64,000 nt of DNA from Flavobacterium sp. KMS. Its GTDB lineage: Bacteria; Bacteroidota; Bacteroidia; Flavobacteriales; Flavobacteriaceae. This document shows positions 1 to 9,189 of this stretch, in pieces; positions within the stretch are counted from its first letter, which is position 1, and each line of letters opens with the position of its first letter. Where the stretch lies: assembly GCF_000813005.1 (NCBI RefSeq), contig NZ_JSYP01000019.1, positions 146,780-210,779 of the forward strand, written 5' to 3'. The position numbers and the translations under genes are program-made. The notes beneath the pieces are model-generated. The model made no database searches and had not been told where the DNA came from. It saw only the letters and a list, made by a program, of their open reading frames with translations.

Positions 1-3000
1 TTCTATGCTTTTGATGTTGCTCCAACAACAGATAACGGAAGCTTAAGCAAAACCTACGTAACAATTCCGCAAAAAAATGGAAACCCATATAACGTAAATT
101 ACAAGGCTATTTCCGACAGTCCAAATAGTACAGATGTAGTAATTGCAACTGCTACTTTCAAAAACGGAAAAACCAAAGATGATATCGTTTTTAAAACCCA
201 AAATGGTACCGAAATAAAACCAACCTGGTCTGATAATGTAGCTAGTCTTGGATTAAAACGTACTTTAGATTTTGCAAAAGAGAGCATAATTGCAACTGTA
301 AAACCAGCTGCACCAAAAGATCCAAAAGACCCGAAAGCAGTTGTAGGTAAATATGACATTGCCGGAACAATGGATATGTGGCATTTAACGCAAAAAAGCA
401 TTAATCTAAAAGTAATAAGCATAAATAATGCTCCTATTACTAATGTCGAAAGCGACCTTAACGCCATATACAACAAAGCGGGAATTAAGTTTAATGTAGC
501 AACTCAAAATGTAAACTTACCAACTAGTTACTACCCTAAAAACACTATTGAATGTGGAGATAGTGGTTGGCTAGCACAATATACCGCAGAACAACAAGCC
601 ATAATAGCTTACATAAAAACACAAATAACCTACGAAAAGGATTCGTACTATGTCTTAGTTACCAATATTCCTTCATCTAAAGGTTTAGCCGGTTTTATGC
701 CATTAAAACGTCAATTTGGATTCGTATTTAGTAAAGCTACTGATAAAGAAGAAGACAAAGGTAGTACCGTAAAAACCATGGCACACGAATTAGGTCATGG
801 AGTTTTTGGATTACAACACCCATTTACAGAATACAAGACTACCTCTCCTACCAATTTATTAATGGATTATGGTACTGGTACAGAGTTTAGCCATAACGAC
901 TGGCAGGTTCTTCATGCACCAGGATTACAACTGTATTTGTTTCAAGGGGATGAAGCTGGGGAATTTTCAAATTATGTTATGACTCCAAATTATGATATCG
1001 TTTCAATTACTCAAAGTAACACTATTCATAGTGGAGGAATAACAGTACCACCTGGAACATTACCAGGTTTTATTGTTTATGAACAGAGTACTGATAAAGC
1101 TACAATTACAAAAAAGAAATATTATTTATGGGATGCCCCAAATAAAAATTATAAAAACACTGAGAGTTATAGTTGGAATCAAACTAATAGTAAATTCGAT
1201 GTTATAACAAATTCAGAACCTATTACTGGTATCAGTACAACAAATGATAAAGCAATTATTAATTTGTTTTACAATTTAACAGATTGTCCTGCTGGATTAC
1301 TAATTACCAAAAAATCTGAAATAGGCAATGATTATAAATCCGAAAAAGCACTATTAACCTTTATTGATGCCAATAAATCAAAAGCCTCAACAATAAAATG
1401 TTACTCATTTACAAATAATTTATCTAGTGGTGAGAAAAATCAAAACCCTAGTTGGTCCAAAGAAAATAATGTCCCAATAAATTGTTCGGGAATTGATGAT
1501 GCTGTAGTAAAAGTAAACATAGATAATATAACTAAAGCTATTGATGATCAAACAAAAGATTTTAAAGCACTCGAATTAATTTTTAAAAACAACATCTCAA
1601 CTTGTGTTCTTGAGAAACTACCCTTCGATCTAAGAAATAAAATTTTAAACCGATATTATACAGTAACAGATGATGCCGATTGGGAAATAAGTTACAGTAC
1701 ATTATCAACTGGAGATCATTTTTTTATTAAAGATGTAATTTTAACCACTCCAAAAGATCAACAAAAAATGTTGGTTCAACAAATTAAAAATGATAATTAT
1801 AAATGGGTTACTAAATTATATGATCAAGGAAAGACTATTAAAGGATTCGGCAATGATGTAAATTATAATCAGGTAGCAGAAATATTTTTAAGTTTAGGAA
1901 AGTGGAGTATGGAAAATTATGATTCCTTAAAAATAGATCCTACTAAAAAACAACTTAGCTATAATACATCAACAAATTATTATCCTGGTCAGCAACCATT
2001 TCTTTTAGGAATAGGTGATTATAAAATAAATATAAATAGTGGGAAGGATACTGAATCTAAAATTATTTCAACTTCATTAGATGTAAATAATGGCCGAATT
2101 GGCTTCTATAATAAATACAACTTAATTGATCTAAGAACCTACATAAGTGCTGCTGGATCTCCTAGTCCCAAAAGAGATGGAGTAATTGAATACAAGGAAG
2201 ATTATAATCCTTTTGAGCCGATTACAATTATAGCAGGAACACCAAACAAATTTGATTTAAAAGTCGGTCAAGAATATGTAGTACCCGCAATAGTAGCTCT
2301 TGCTTATCAGGGAGTTTTAAAAGAAAATTTTGCAGCAGAGAATCTAAGACAACTTAGTAACTCCGTAATGATCGTATCAGGTACACTTGCAGCTCCTTTT
2401 TCAGGTGGTGGATCCCTAGTTGCTGTAGCAGCAAGTATTTCAACAGCTGGGGTTGCGGTAGGACTAGTCGACAATTATATGCAAGCAGAAATAAAAAATG
2501 GAAGATTAGACCCTAACAGTAGTATCTACAAAGCTTGGGATAATACATATATAGCTTATAGTGTGCTAGATGCAGGTGCAGGAGTTAGCAATATTGCTTT
2601 TAATTCCTATAGAGCTTTATCTACAGTTGGTTTTATAAATAATTTTAAAAACTTTGAAGGAATTATTAATACTTCAAATGCTATTAAACCTGGAGCAGTT
2701 CTAAATGGTCTTAATGAGATAAAAACTGTTGTAGCAGGTGGAACAGCAGATGCTAAACTTCTGAACTCAATTAAAATTTTTAATAATTTTGACAATCTTG
2801 TTAGTCCTTTTAAAAATTTCGTAAAGAAAACTACTATTTATAGCGCAATGGCAATACAAATTGCTACTACAGATGTTGCAGCTATAAATAAAGTAAGCAA
2901 TACGATAGAATTAACTATTAATGCTACTAAAGCTGAAATTTCGACTGCTGAAGTACTTTTACAAATATCTAATAAAACCCCACAGCTAGCTGAAGATTTA

Positions 3001-4041
3001 AACAATGCGGCATTTATAAGCATCAAAAATGCTCCAGATGCTATTGCCCAAGAAGGTAAAATGGCGTTAGCAAATATTAATAATGATAGTTTTATTATAG
3101 CAACGCAAATAAACAATCAGGTCATCTATAATGTTTTTAATTTAACTGGAGCAACACCTCATTTTTATCAATCAACCAAAAATAGCAGCTCTGAACAAAA
3201 CCCGAAATGTGATTATTGTCCTGAAATAAATACTTTAGACTCTGAATTATGTAAAAGGCTAACATTACTTGCAAACAATACTAACAATTCTACAGGAGTA
3301 AAAAATATATGCTCTAAGGGAATTTCCCTTACTATCGTAAATAAGCTCTTGACATATGATAAAAATATTCAAAAAACCTTTTTAGAAGATTTTGTATATG
3401 CCAGCCAAGAAGTAATTAAAAACTTTGAATTAAGTTCCCTAGATTTGTGGAAAAGATTCAATATTGAATTCAAAGGCAGAAAGTATATTACAGATGAAGG
3501 TCAATTTCAATCTTGTAAAAATGTTGCTGATAAACATCCGTCGGGATACCTAGGAAATTTAGTTAAAAAAGTAATGGAAGCCAATCCTCCATCAAACCAA
3601 GAACAAGTAGTTGTTGGAGTAACACATCAAAGTTTTGGAGGTGAAGTTTTGTTAGGATATAATTTCAAAAAATCAGAAAAATCAGAAGAAGATTTATTTC
3701 TTTCAACTGGATGTCATCCATTATTGAGAGATCGAATAAAGTATATGAATTTTATTAGAAATAGTGTTATTGGTTTAACAGGCAATGTTACAAATCCAGA
3801 ACTTGCAAATAGACTTTTAGATATTGATAAATTAGACAAACTTACAAGAGCAGGACGTGCTGGTTTTCATGGAGAAATAAGAGCTTTAAGTACTGCTTTA
3901 TATAAACTAGGGAACAAAGCTACTGAGCAATCATTATCTGAGTTTGACATGTTTATAAGAAGTAATGGAGATAATGTAATGCAAAGATGTCCATGCTGTT
4001 TTCATATTTCTTTTGGTGTAAAAGTTTTAGAAGGTAAATAA
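1..4041 (+). CDS. Polymorphic toxin, 3' part: metalloprotease plus C-terminal YwqJ-like deaminase
   Basis: The reading frame is open from base 1, so the true start lies left of the window; 1346 codons are visible. Residues about 262-273 (window numbering) read HELGHGVFGLQH, a zinc-metalloprotease signature followed by a Met-turn-like LLMDYG. A glycine/alanine-rich hydrophobic stretch lies near residues 785-830 and a helical, coiled-coil-like region near 940-1010. The C-terminal ~150 residues look like the YwqJ deaminase family: GCHPLLRDRI, then HGE at 1290-1292, then a CPCC zinc motif at 1330-1333. These families act as secreted toxins that deaminate nucleic acid or nucleotides. I infer that the protease processes the protein or releases the toxin tip. 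The toxin end is visibly AT-rich. It is followed 8 nt later by a candidate immunity gene. The deaminase call is fairly firm; the substrate is unknown. Confidence 0.75.
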   Translation, partial: FYAFDVAPTTDNGSLSKTYVTIPQKNGNPYNVNYKAISDSPNSTDVVIATATFKNGKTKDDIVFKTQNGTEIKPTWSDNVASLGLKRTLDFAKESIIATVKPAAPKDPKDPKAVVGKYDIAGTMDMWHLTQKSINLKVISINNAPITNVESDLNAIYNKAGIKFNVATQNVNLPTSYYPKNTIECGDSGWLAQYTAEQQAIIAYIKTQITYEKDSYYVLVTNIPSSKGLAGFMPLKRQFGFVFSKATDKEEDKGSTVKTMAHELGHGVFGLQHPFTEYKTTSPTNLLMDYGTGTEFSHNDWQVLHAPGLQLYLFQGDEAGEFSNYVMTPNYDIVSITQSNTIHSGGITVPPGTLPGFIVYEQSTDKATITKKKYYLWDAPNKNYKNTESYSWNQTNSKFDVITNSEPITGISTTNDKAIINLFYNLTDCPAGLLITKKSEIGNDYKSEKALLTFIDANKSKASTIKCYSFTNNLSSGEKNQNPSWSKENNVPINCSGIDDAVVKVNIDNITKAIDDQTKDFKALELIFKNNISTCVLEKLPFDLRNKILNRYYTVTDDADWEISYSTLSTGDHFFIKDVILTTPKDQQKMLVQQIKNDNYKWVTKLYDQGKTIKGFGNDVNYNQVAEIFLSLGKWSMENYDSLKIDPTKKQLSYNTSTNYYPGQQPFLLGIGDYKININSGKDTESKIISTSLDVNNGRIGFYNKYNLIDLRTYISAAGSPSPKRDGVIEYKEDYNPFEPITIIAGTPNKFDLKVGQEYVVPAIVALAYQGVLKENFAAENLRQLSNSVMIVSGTLAAPFSGGGSLVAVAASISTAGVAVGLVDNYMQAEIKNGRLDPNSSIYKAWDNTYIAYSVLDAGAGVSNIAFNSYRALSTVGFINNFKNFEGIINTSNAIKPGAVLNGLNEIKTVVAGGTADAKLLNSIKIFNNFDNLVSPFKNFVKKTTIYSAMAIQIATTDVAAINKVSNTIELTINATKAEISTAEVLLQISNKTPQLAEDLNNAAFISIKNAPDAIAQEGKMALANINNDSFIIATQINNQVIYNVFNLTGATPHFYQSTKNSSSEQNPKCDYCPEINTLDSELCKRLTLLANNTNNSTGVKNICSKGISLTIVNKLLTYDKNIQKTFLEDFVYASQEVIKNFELSSLDLWKRFNIEFKGRKYITDEGQFQSCKNVADKHPSGYLGNLVKKVMEANPPSNQEQVVVGVTHQSFGGEVLLGYNFKKSEKSEEDLFLSTGCHPLLRDRIKYMNFIRNSVIGLTGNVTNPELANRLLDIDKLDKLTRAGRAGFHGEIRALSTALYKLGNKATEQSLSEFDMFIRSNGDNVMQRCPCCFHISFGVKVLEGK

Positions 4042-4049
4042 ATTATAAT

Positions 4050-4544
4050 ATGACAGTTACATTTAATAATAAGGATTTTGAGTTTTTTTATCATACTAGT
4101 GAAGATTCTTGGATAAGTAAAGAATTAATTACTTTAAAAAGTAAAAATTATTTATTTAAATTTCGAATAGAAATACAATTAAAAGAATTTGTAAACAAGC
4201 AATTTAATGAAACTCAAATTCCAGAATTTTTATCATTTCTAGAAGAAAATTTAAGTGATCAATTAGATGTTATTGCAAAAAAAATATTGATTCCATTTAA
4301 TCAAATAATTGATTCAGAATATTCTAATCATTTAGATAAATTTAGATTTGAGTTTAACACAATATATTATAAAGAACCGGGGAGATCTTTTAATACGCTT
4401 TATAATAAAATTGGCTTTAATTATTCATTGTGTTACCAACTATTCCATTCTGATTATGTAGAATGTTATGCTCCATATACATTTTATTTTGTTGATTTTT
4501 TGAATACTACATTAGTAGGTTGTCGAGTAGATCTACCTTATTAA
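4050..4544 (+). CDS. Candidate immunity protein for the upstream deaminase toxin
   Basis: This is a 164-residue protein with no signal peptide or membrane segment, rich in Phe, Tyr, Glu and Asp, hence probably a soluble acidic cytoplasmic protein. I do not recognise the family. The call rests on position: it starts 8 nt after the toxin stop codon on the same strand, and immunity genes of polymorphic toxins sit directly downstream of the toxin tip. Like the toxin end it is very AT-rich, consistent with horizontal exchange of the toxin-tip/immunity cassette. The next gene, endonuclease V, begins 7 nt after its stop, so all three are probably co-transcribed. It could instead be an unrelated small cytosolic protein. 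Confidence 0.6.
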   Translation: MTVTFNNKDFEFFYHTSEDSWISKELITLKSKNYLFKFRIEIQLKEFVNKQFNETQIPEFLSFLEENLSDQLDVIAKKILIPFNQIIDSEYSNHLDKFRFEFNTIYYKEPGRSFNTLYNKIGFNYSLCYQLFHSDYVECYAPYTFYFVDFLNTTLVGCRVDLPY

Positions 4545-4551
4545 ATAAATT

Positions 4552-5232
4552 ATGAAGAATAAATTATTTGAAGAACAACAGGAGTTTAAGCAATATTACG
4601 ATTTACAGAATAATCTGCGTGATAAAGTAATTAAACAAGATCAATTACCAGAGATAATTAAATATATTGCTGGAGTAGATGTTGCATACAATGATGGCTC
4701 AGATAAAATGATTGGTGCCATAGTCGTTTTAAATGCACAGACTCGTGAAGTAATTGAGCAGGCTTTTCATGAAATGGAAATTACTTTCCCTTATATTCCA
4801 GGTTTATTTTCTTTTAGAGAAATCCCTCCTCTAATTGAAGCTTTTAAAAAACTTACAATCAAGCCAGATCTAATAGTTTGTGACGCACAAGGTATTGCTC
4901 ATCCAAAAGGAGTTGGTATGGCAACACATCTAGGAATAGAATTAAATATACCAACAATCGGATGTGCTAAGAAAAGATTGGTTGGTAGCTATGATAAAAC
5001 TTTATTAGGACAAAAAAGAGGAGATACTCAAGAACTAATTTACAATAATGTCTTGGTTGGTAAAGCACTCCGAACACAGGATAACACAAATCCTATGTAT
5101 ATATCAATAGGACATAAAATCTCTCTTGAAACGGCTATAGATTGGGTATTAAAATTAACACCTGATTATAGGCTTCCTGAAACAACCAGACAAGCTGATC
5201 ATTTGGTAAATTCTCTTTTAAAAAATAAGTAA
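4552..5232 (+). CDS. nfi: Endonuclease V (deoxyinosine 3' endonuclease)
   Basis: The 226-residue length is normal for the family. Endonuclease V cuts the second phosphodiester bond 3' to deaminated bases (hypoxanthine, also uracil and xanthine) and can cut inosine-containing RNA. Family motifs appear in order: IAGVDVAYNDGS near residues 39-50 with the first metal-binding Asp, the strand-wedge PYIPGLFSFRE near 82-92, then CDAQGIAHPKGVGMATHLG near 111-130 with the second catalytic Asp and the base-pocket region, then PTIGCAKKRL. It is 7 nt downstream of the candidate immunity gene and in the same apparent transcription unit as a deaminase toxin, a notable pairing of a base-deaminating enzyme with a deaminated-base repair enzyme. 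A strong hairpin follows at 5311-5338. Confidence 0.93.
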   Translation: MKNKLFEEQQEFKQYYDLQNNLRDKVIKQDQLPEIIKYIAGVDVAYNDGSDKMIGAIVVLNAQTREVIEQAFHEMEITFPYIPGLFSFREIPPLIEAFKKLTIKPDLIVCDAQGIAHPKGVGMATHLGIELNIPTIGCAKKRLVGSYDKTLLGQKRGDTQELIYNNVLVGKALRTQDNTNPMYISIGHKISLETAIDWVLKLTPDYRLPETTRQADHLVNSLLKNK

Positions 5233-5310
5233 TCAACTCTTAAACAAAAATGCATCAAAAAAATGCATGTTATATATACTCTAATCAATTAACGATATCC
5301 TAAAAACAAA

Positions 5311-5338
5311 AAAAGCCTCAGAAGTATCTGAGGCTTTT
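5311..5338. terminator. Bidirectional intrinsic terminator between nfi and a PLP lyase gene
   Basis: Twelve perfectly paired bases, AAAAGCCTCAGA against TCTGAGGCTTTT, with an AGTA loop. A-rich sequence lies to the left and T-rich to the right, so it can terminate both convergent transcription units. Confidence 0.85.
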
Positions 5339-5361
5339 CTATATATAAAATAATATTTTAT

Positions 5362-6402
5362 CTACTTTACAAATTCAATTTTTTGAACTTCTTCTTCATT
5401 GACACTGTCAAAGAAACCTTGTTCGTTCATCCAATCATCGCTAAATACTTTACTCATGTAACGTGATCCGTGATCAGGGAATATTGCTATTATATTGCTA
5501 TCTTTAGTAAACTCACCTTCTTCTGCATATTGTTTAATCGCTTGCATTACCGCTCCAGATGTATATCCTACAAATAAACCTTCTTTTCGGGTAATTTCTC
5601 TGGCTGAGTGAGCACTTTCTTCATCAGTAACTTTTATAAATTTATCGATGATATCAAAGTCTGTAGCCGATGGGATAAGATTTTTACCTAAACCTTCTAT
5701 GCGGTATGGATAAATTTCTTTGTTATCGAATTCTCTTGTTTCGTGGTATTTCTTTAATACCGATCCAAAAGCATCAACTCCTAGAATTCGAATGTTTGGG
5801 TTTTGTTCCTTTAAGTATTTTGCAGTTCCCGAGATTGTTCCTCCAGTTCCGCTACAGGCTACAAGGTGTGTAATCTGACCTTTGGTTTGTTCCCAAATTT
5901 CGGGTCCTGTAGTGTTATAATGCGCATCAACATTTAATTGATTAAAATATTGATTAATATAAACCGAACCTTTGGTCTCTTCATGTAGTCTCTTGGCAAC
6001 ATTATAATAAGAACGCTCATCATCTGCAGAAACGTGTGCTGGGCAAACGTATACTTTGGCTCCTAGACTTCGTAACATATCGATTTTGTCTTTGGATGAT
6101 TTTGAGCTAACAGCTAGAATGCAATTATATCCTTTTATAATGCTTACCATTGCTAAGCTAAAACCTGTATTGCCCGAAGTAGTTTCTATAATTGTATCTC
6201 CTGGAGATAAAATTCCTTTCTTTTCGGCCTCTTCAATAATATATAATGCGATTCTATCTTTTGAGGAATGTCCCGGATTAAAAGCTTCTACCTTTGCGTA
6301 GAAATTGCCTTCTAACTCTTCAGTGATTTTATTTAGTTTAATAAGCGGTGTATTGCCTATTAATTCTAAAACGTTGTTGTAAGCAGTTATTTCTTCTTTC
6401 AT
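5362..6402 (-). CDS. Cysteine synthase/cystathionine beta-synthase family PLP enzyme
   Basis: A fold-type II PLP enzyme of 346 residues. The PLP lysine is K48 in NPGHSSKDR; the phosphate-binding loop TSGNTG and the GTGGTISG glycine loop are intact. The family makes cysteine from O-acetylserine or cystathionine from serine and homocysteine; the SSKDR variant of the lysine motif differs from the SVKDR of the cysM product encoded at 55224, so the two are not recent duplicates. No C-terminal CBS domain is present. The start at 6402 (MKEEITAYNN) is chosen because the upstream 20 codons have no family similarity. It ends facing the terminator at 5311-5338. The exact substrate cannot be fixed from sequence. 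Confidence 0.85.
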   Translation of the reverse strand: MKEEITAYNNVLELIGNTPLIKLNKITEELEGNFYAKVEAFNPGHSSKDRIALYIIEEAEKKGILSPGDTIIETTSGNTGFSLAMVSIIKGYNCILAVSSKSSKDKIDMLRSLGAKVYVCPAHVSADDERSYYNVAKRLHEETKGSVYINQYFNQLNVDAHYNTTGPEIWEQTKGQITHLVACSGTGGTISGTAKYLKEQNPNIRILGVDAFGSVLKKYHETREFDNKEIYPYRIEGLGKNLIPSATDFDIIDKFIKVTDEESAHSAREITRKEGLFVGYTSGAVMQAIKQYAEEGEFTKDSNIIAIFPDHGSRYMSKVFSDDWMNEQGFFDSVNEEEVQKIEFVK

Positions 6403-6473
6403 AAAAAAATAGTTAATCGAGGGTATTTTTAAATTAACCTCGACAGGTTGCAAATTTAACAAAAAAATTCTAA

Positions 6474-8534
6474 TTACCTTTTAATTTTCTCTAAATCTAA
6501 TAAAAAACTAAACTCTTTGGCAAGTTCCTTTAGGGCTTCAAAACGCCCGGAAGCACCGCCATGACCCGCATCCATGTTTGTATGAAGGAATAATAAATTA
6601 TCATTAGTTTTTTTATTTCTTAATTTAGCTACCCATTTAGCAGGTTCCCAATATTGCACCTGAGAATCATGTAAACCAGTAGAAATGTACATATTAGGGT
6701 ATTTTTGAGCACTTATGTTATCATATGGTGAATAAGACAACATATAGTCATAATATTTCTTTGTATTGGGATTTCCCCACTCATCATACTCTCCAGTAGT
6801 TAACGGAATACTACTATCTAACATTGTGGTCATGACATCTACAAATGGTACTTGAGCAATTACACCGTTATATAATTCGGGTGCCCAATTTACAATAACG
6901 CCCATTAAAAGCCCGCCCGCAGAGCCTCCTTCGGCATATAAATGTTCTGGTGAAGTATATTTTTGCTCAATTACGTGTTTAGAGCAATCTATAAAATCTG
7001 TAAAAGTATTCTTCTTTTTCAATAATTTCCCCTCTTCATACCATTGTCTTCCTAAATCTTCTCCTCCACGAATATGTGCTATTGCAAAAACAAAACCTCT
7101 ATCTAGTAATGATAATCGTGTTGAAGAGAAATAAGTATCCATTGTAATTCCGTATGATCCGTATGCATAAAGTAATAACGGGTTTTTACCGTTTTTCTCC
7201 AATCCTTTACGGTAAACCATAGAAATTGGCACTTTTACACCATCTGTAGCTGTTGCCCAAATACGTTCTTCGATATAGTTATCCTTATCAAACTTCCCTC
7301 CTAGAACTTGTTGTTCTTTTAGGATTTCTTTGGTTTTCGTTTTCATATTAAAATCGATAACCGAAGATGGTGTTGCTAACGATTGGTAACCATAACGTAA
7401 AATATCCGTGTCAAAATCAATATTTGTTGTGGTATAAGCACTGTAGGTCTCACTGCCAAAAGGCAAATAATAATCTGGTTCCCCATTCCAAGGCATGATT
7501 CGGATGTGATTTAACCCATTCGAACGCTCCTCTACAACTAAATAATTCTTGAAAATTTCAATGTCTTCTAATAAAACATCTTCTCTATGCGGAATAAGAT
7601 CTTTCCAGTTTTTCTTTCCAGTAGCATTTTCAGGCGTTTTCATCAACTTAAAGTTCGTCGCCTTGTCTTTATTGGTCAGAATATAAAAATGGTCTTCAAA
7701 ATGCGAAATACTGTATTCTAAACCGCGAACACGAGGTTGAAAAACAACAAACTCTCCATCTGGATTATCAGAATTTAGTGTTCTATATTCGGTAGTAAGT
7801 GTACTTCCTGAACTAATTACAATATATTTACGGGATTTCTCTTTACCTACAGAAACATTAAAAGTATCATCAGTTTCTTCAAAAACCAAAACATCATTTA
7901 TAGAATCTGTATTTAATTTATGTTTAAAAACTTTATCAGCACGCAATGTAACCTCATCTTGTTTTGTATAAAACATAGTTTTGTTATCATTTGCCCAAAC
8001 TGAACTTCCAGTTGCATTTTCTATTTTATCCGAAAGAATTTCGCCAGTTTCTAAATTTTTTATCTGAATGGTATAGATTCTTCTTCCAACTAAATCTTGT
8101 GCAAAAGACACAAATTTATTATCAGGACTTATACTCAATCCACCTAATTTAAAGTAATTATGTCCTACCGATAACTCATTACAATTAAATAAGATTTCTT
8201 CATCGGCAGTTAAGCTTCCTTTTTTACGAGAATAAATTGGGTAATCTTTGCCCGTTTCAAAACGAGTAATATAAAAATATCCATTATAAAAATAAGGAAC
8301 CGACTCATCATCTTCCTTAATCCTGGCTTTCATCTCCTCATATAATGCTTTCTGTAGATCTTTAGTATGCGCTGTCATACTTTCGTAGTAAGCATTCTCT
8401 TGATTTAGATAGTCAATAACTTCAGGATTTTCTCTATCATTCAGCCAAAAATAATTATCAATTCTAACTTCTTTATGTTTCTTTAATGACTTAGGAATTT
8501 CTTTAGCTATGGGGGCAGCAATTTTATTTGGCAT
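6474..8534 (-). CDS. Prolyl oligopeptidase family serine peptidase (oligopeptidase B-like)
   Basis: A 686-residue S9 peptidase with an N-terminal beta-propeller and a C-terminal alpha/beta-hydrolase domain. The nucleophile is Ser538 in GGSAGG, the acid lies in TGLHDSQV, and the histidine is about residue 658 in DAGHGG. The family cleaves short peptides in the cytoplasm, oligopeptidase B preferring basic P1 residues. No signal peptide is evident with the chosen ATG at 8534 (MPNKIAAPIAKEIPKS); a longer frame begins 14 codons earlier but its hydrophobic extra residues look like untranslated leader. Stand-alone gene, divergent from ybaB. Confidence 0.88.
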   Translation of the reverse strand: MPNKIAAPIAKEIPKSLKKHKEVRIDNYFWLNDRENPEVIDYLNQENAYYESMTAHTKDLQKALYEEMKARIKEDDESVPYFYNGYFYITRFETGKDYPIYSRKKGSLTADEEILFNCNELSVGHNYFKLGGLSISPDNKFVSFAQDLVGRRIYTIQIKNLETGEILSDKIENATGSSVWANDNKTMFYTKQDEVTLRADKVFKHKLNTDSINDVLVFEETDDTFNVSVGKEKSRKYIVISSGSTLTTEYRTLNSDNPDGEFVVFQPRVRGLEYSISHFEDHFYILTNKDKATNFKLMKTPENATGKKNWKDLIPHREDVLLEDIEIFKNYLVVEERSNGLNHIRIMPWNGEPDYYLPFGSETYSAYTTTNIDFDTDILRYGYQSLATPSSVIDFNMKTKTKEILKEQQVLGGKFDKDNYIEERIWATATDGVKVPISMVYRKGLEKNGKNPLLLYAYGSYGITMDTYFSSTRLSLLDRGFVFAIAHIRGGEDLGRQWYEEGKLLKKKNTFTDFIDCSKHVIEQKYTSPEHLYAEGGSAGGLLMGVIVNWAPELYNGVIAQVPFVDVMTTMLDSSIPLTTGEYDEWGNPNTKKYYDYMLSYSPYDNISAQKYPNMYISTGLHDSQVQYWEPAKWVAKLRNKKTNDNLLFLHTNMDAGHGGASGRFEALKELAKEFSFLLDLEKIKR

Positions 8535-8617
8535 TTTTTGGATTTTAATTTTAAAATGAAAGTACAAAAATAACATAAACGAACGGGTAACTAAATGCTT
8601 TTTTATCTAATTAACAC

Positions 8618-8646
8618 TTGAATTTAAATTTGAATTAGTAATTTCG
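8618..8646 (+). promoter_or_regulatory. Predicted promoter of the YbaB gene
   Basis: TTG at 8618-8620, an 18-nt spacer and TAATTTCG at 8639-8646, one mismatch from the Bacteroidota -7 box TAnnTTTG. It lies 25 nt upstream of the ATG at 8672. Confidence 0.5.
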
Positions 8647-8671
8647 TTCCATAATTTAAAAACAACCGAAA

Positions 8672-8992
8672 ATGGATTTAATGGGAATGATGGGAAAACT
8701 TAAAGAAACCCAACAAAAAATTGAAGATACAAAGAAACGATTAGATACGGTTTTAATAGACGAACAAAGTGCTGATGGATTATTAAAAGTTACTTTGACA
8801 GCTAACCGAAAAATAAAATCAATTACAATTGCTGATTCTTTATTAGAAGATAAAGAGCAATTAGAAGATTACCTGATTGTAACATTAAATAAAGCAATAG
8901 AAAAAGCTACAGATGTTAACCAAACCGAGCTTGATGCTGTCGCAAAAATGGATATGCCAATGATTCCTGGAATGGATGATTTGTTTAAGTAA
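8672..8992 (+). CDS. YbaB/EbfC family nucleoid-associated protein
   Basis: A 106-residue protein with the YbaB layout: a methionine-rich N-terminal helix (MDLMGMMGKLKETQQKIEDTKKRL), a central beta-strand section, and a closing segment MDMPMIPGMDDLF. YbaB proteins form tweezer-shaped dimers that bind DNA. In many bacteria the gene sits beside dnaX-recR; here it stands alone between a peptidase gene and an intergenic repeat element. Length is typical. A promoter-like pair lies just upstream. Confidence 0.85.
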   Translation: MDLMGMMGKLKETQQKIEDTKKRLDTVLIDEQSADGLLKVTLTANRKIKSITIADSLLEDKEQLEDYLIVTLNKAIEKATDVNQTELDAVAKMDMPMIPGMDDLFK

Positions 8993-8993
8993 G

Positions 8994-9180
8994 GTACAAA
9001 GGTTAAAAAAAGCTACAAAGGTTCAAAGGTTTTACATCATTAGTAAACTTTGAACCTTTTTTATTTCTAAGACTTTTAAAACTTAACAGAATAGATAAAA
9101 AAATTCAGAGACTCAAATATTTTACACCAATTAGTAAACTTTGAACCTCTGAACCTTTGTTTCTCTGTACCTTTTAAAAA
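8994..9180. repeat. Intergenic palindromic AAAGGTTC repeat element, copy A
   Basis: Built from repeated AAAGGTT(C) words and their complement. The core hairpin pairs 9017-9032 with about 9044-9060 and ends in a T-run, so it can terminate ybaB. A second partial copy follows: the word ATTAGTAAACTTTGAACCT occurs both near 9040 and near 9131. Located between convergent genes. Copies B and C are at 56112-56285 and 60619-60724. Confidence 0.7.
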
Positions 9181-9189
9181 AAACCTTTT

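Noticed and set aside
2607..3116. Minus-strand frames inside the toxin gene
   Set aside because: They are short hydrophobic shadows of AT-rich coding sequence and lack promoters or family motifs.
8994..9180. Repeated AAAGGTTC words as a CRISPR array
   Set aside because: Words are short, irregularly spaced and inverted, with no unique equal-length spacers and no cas genes.
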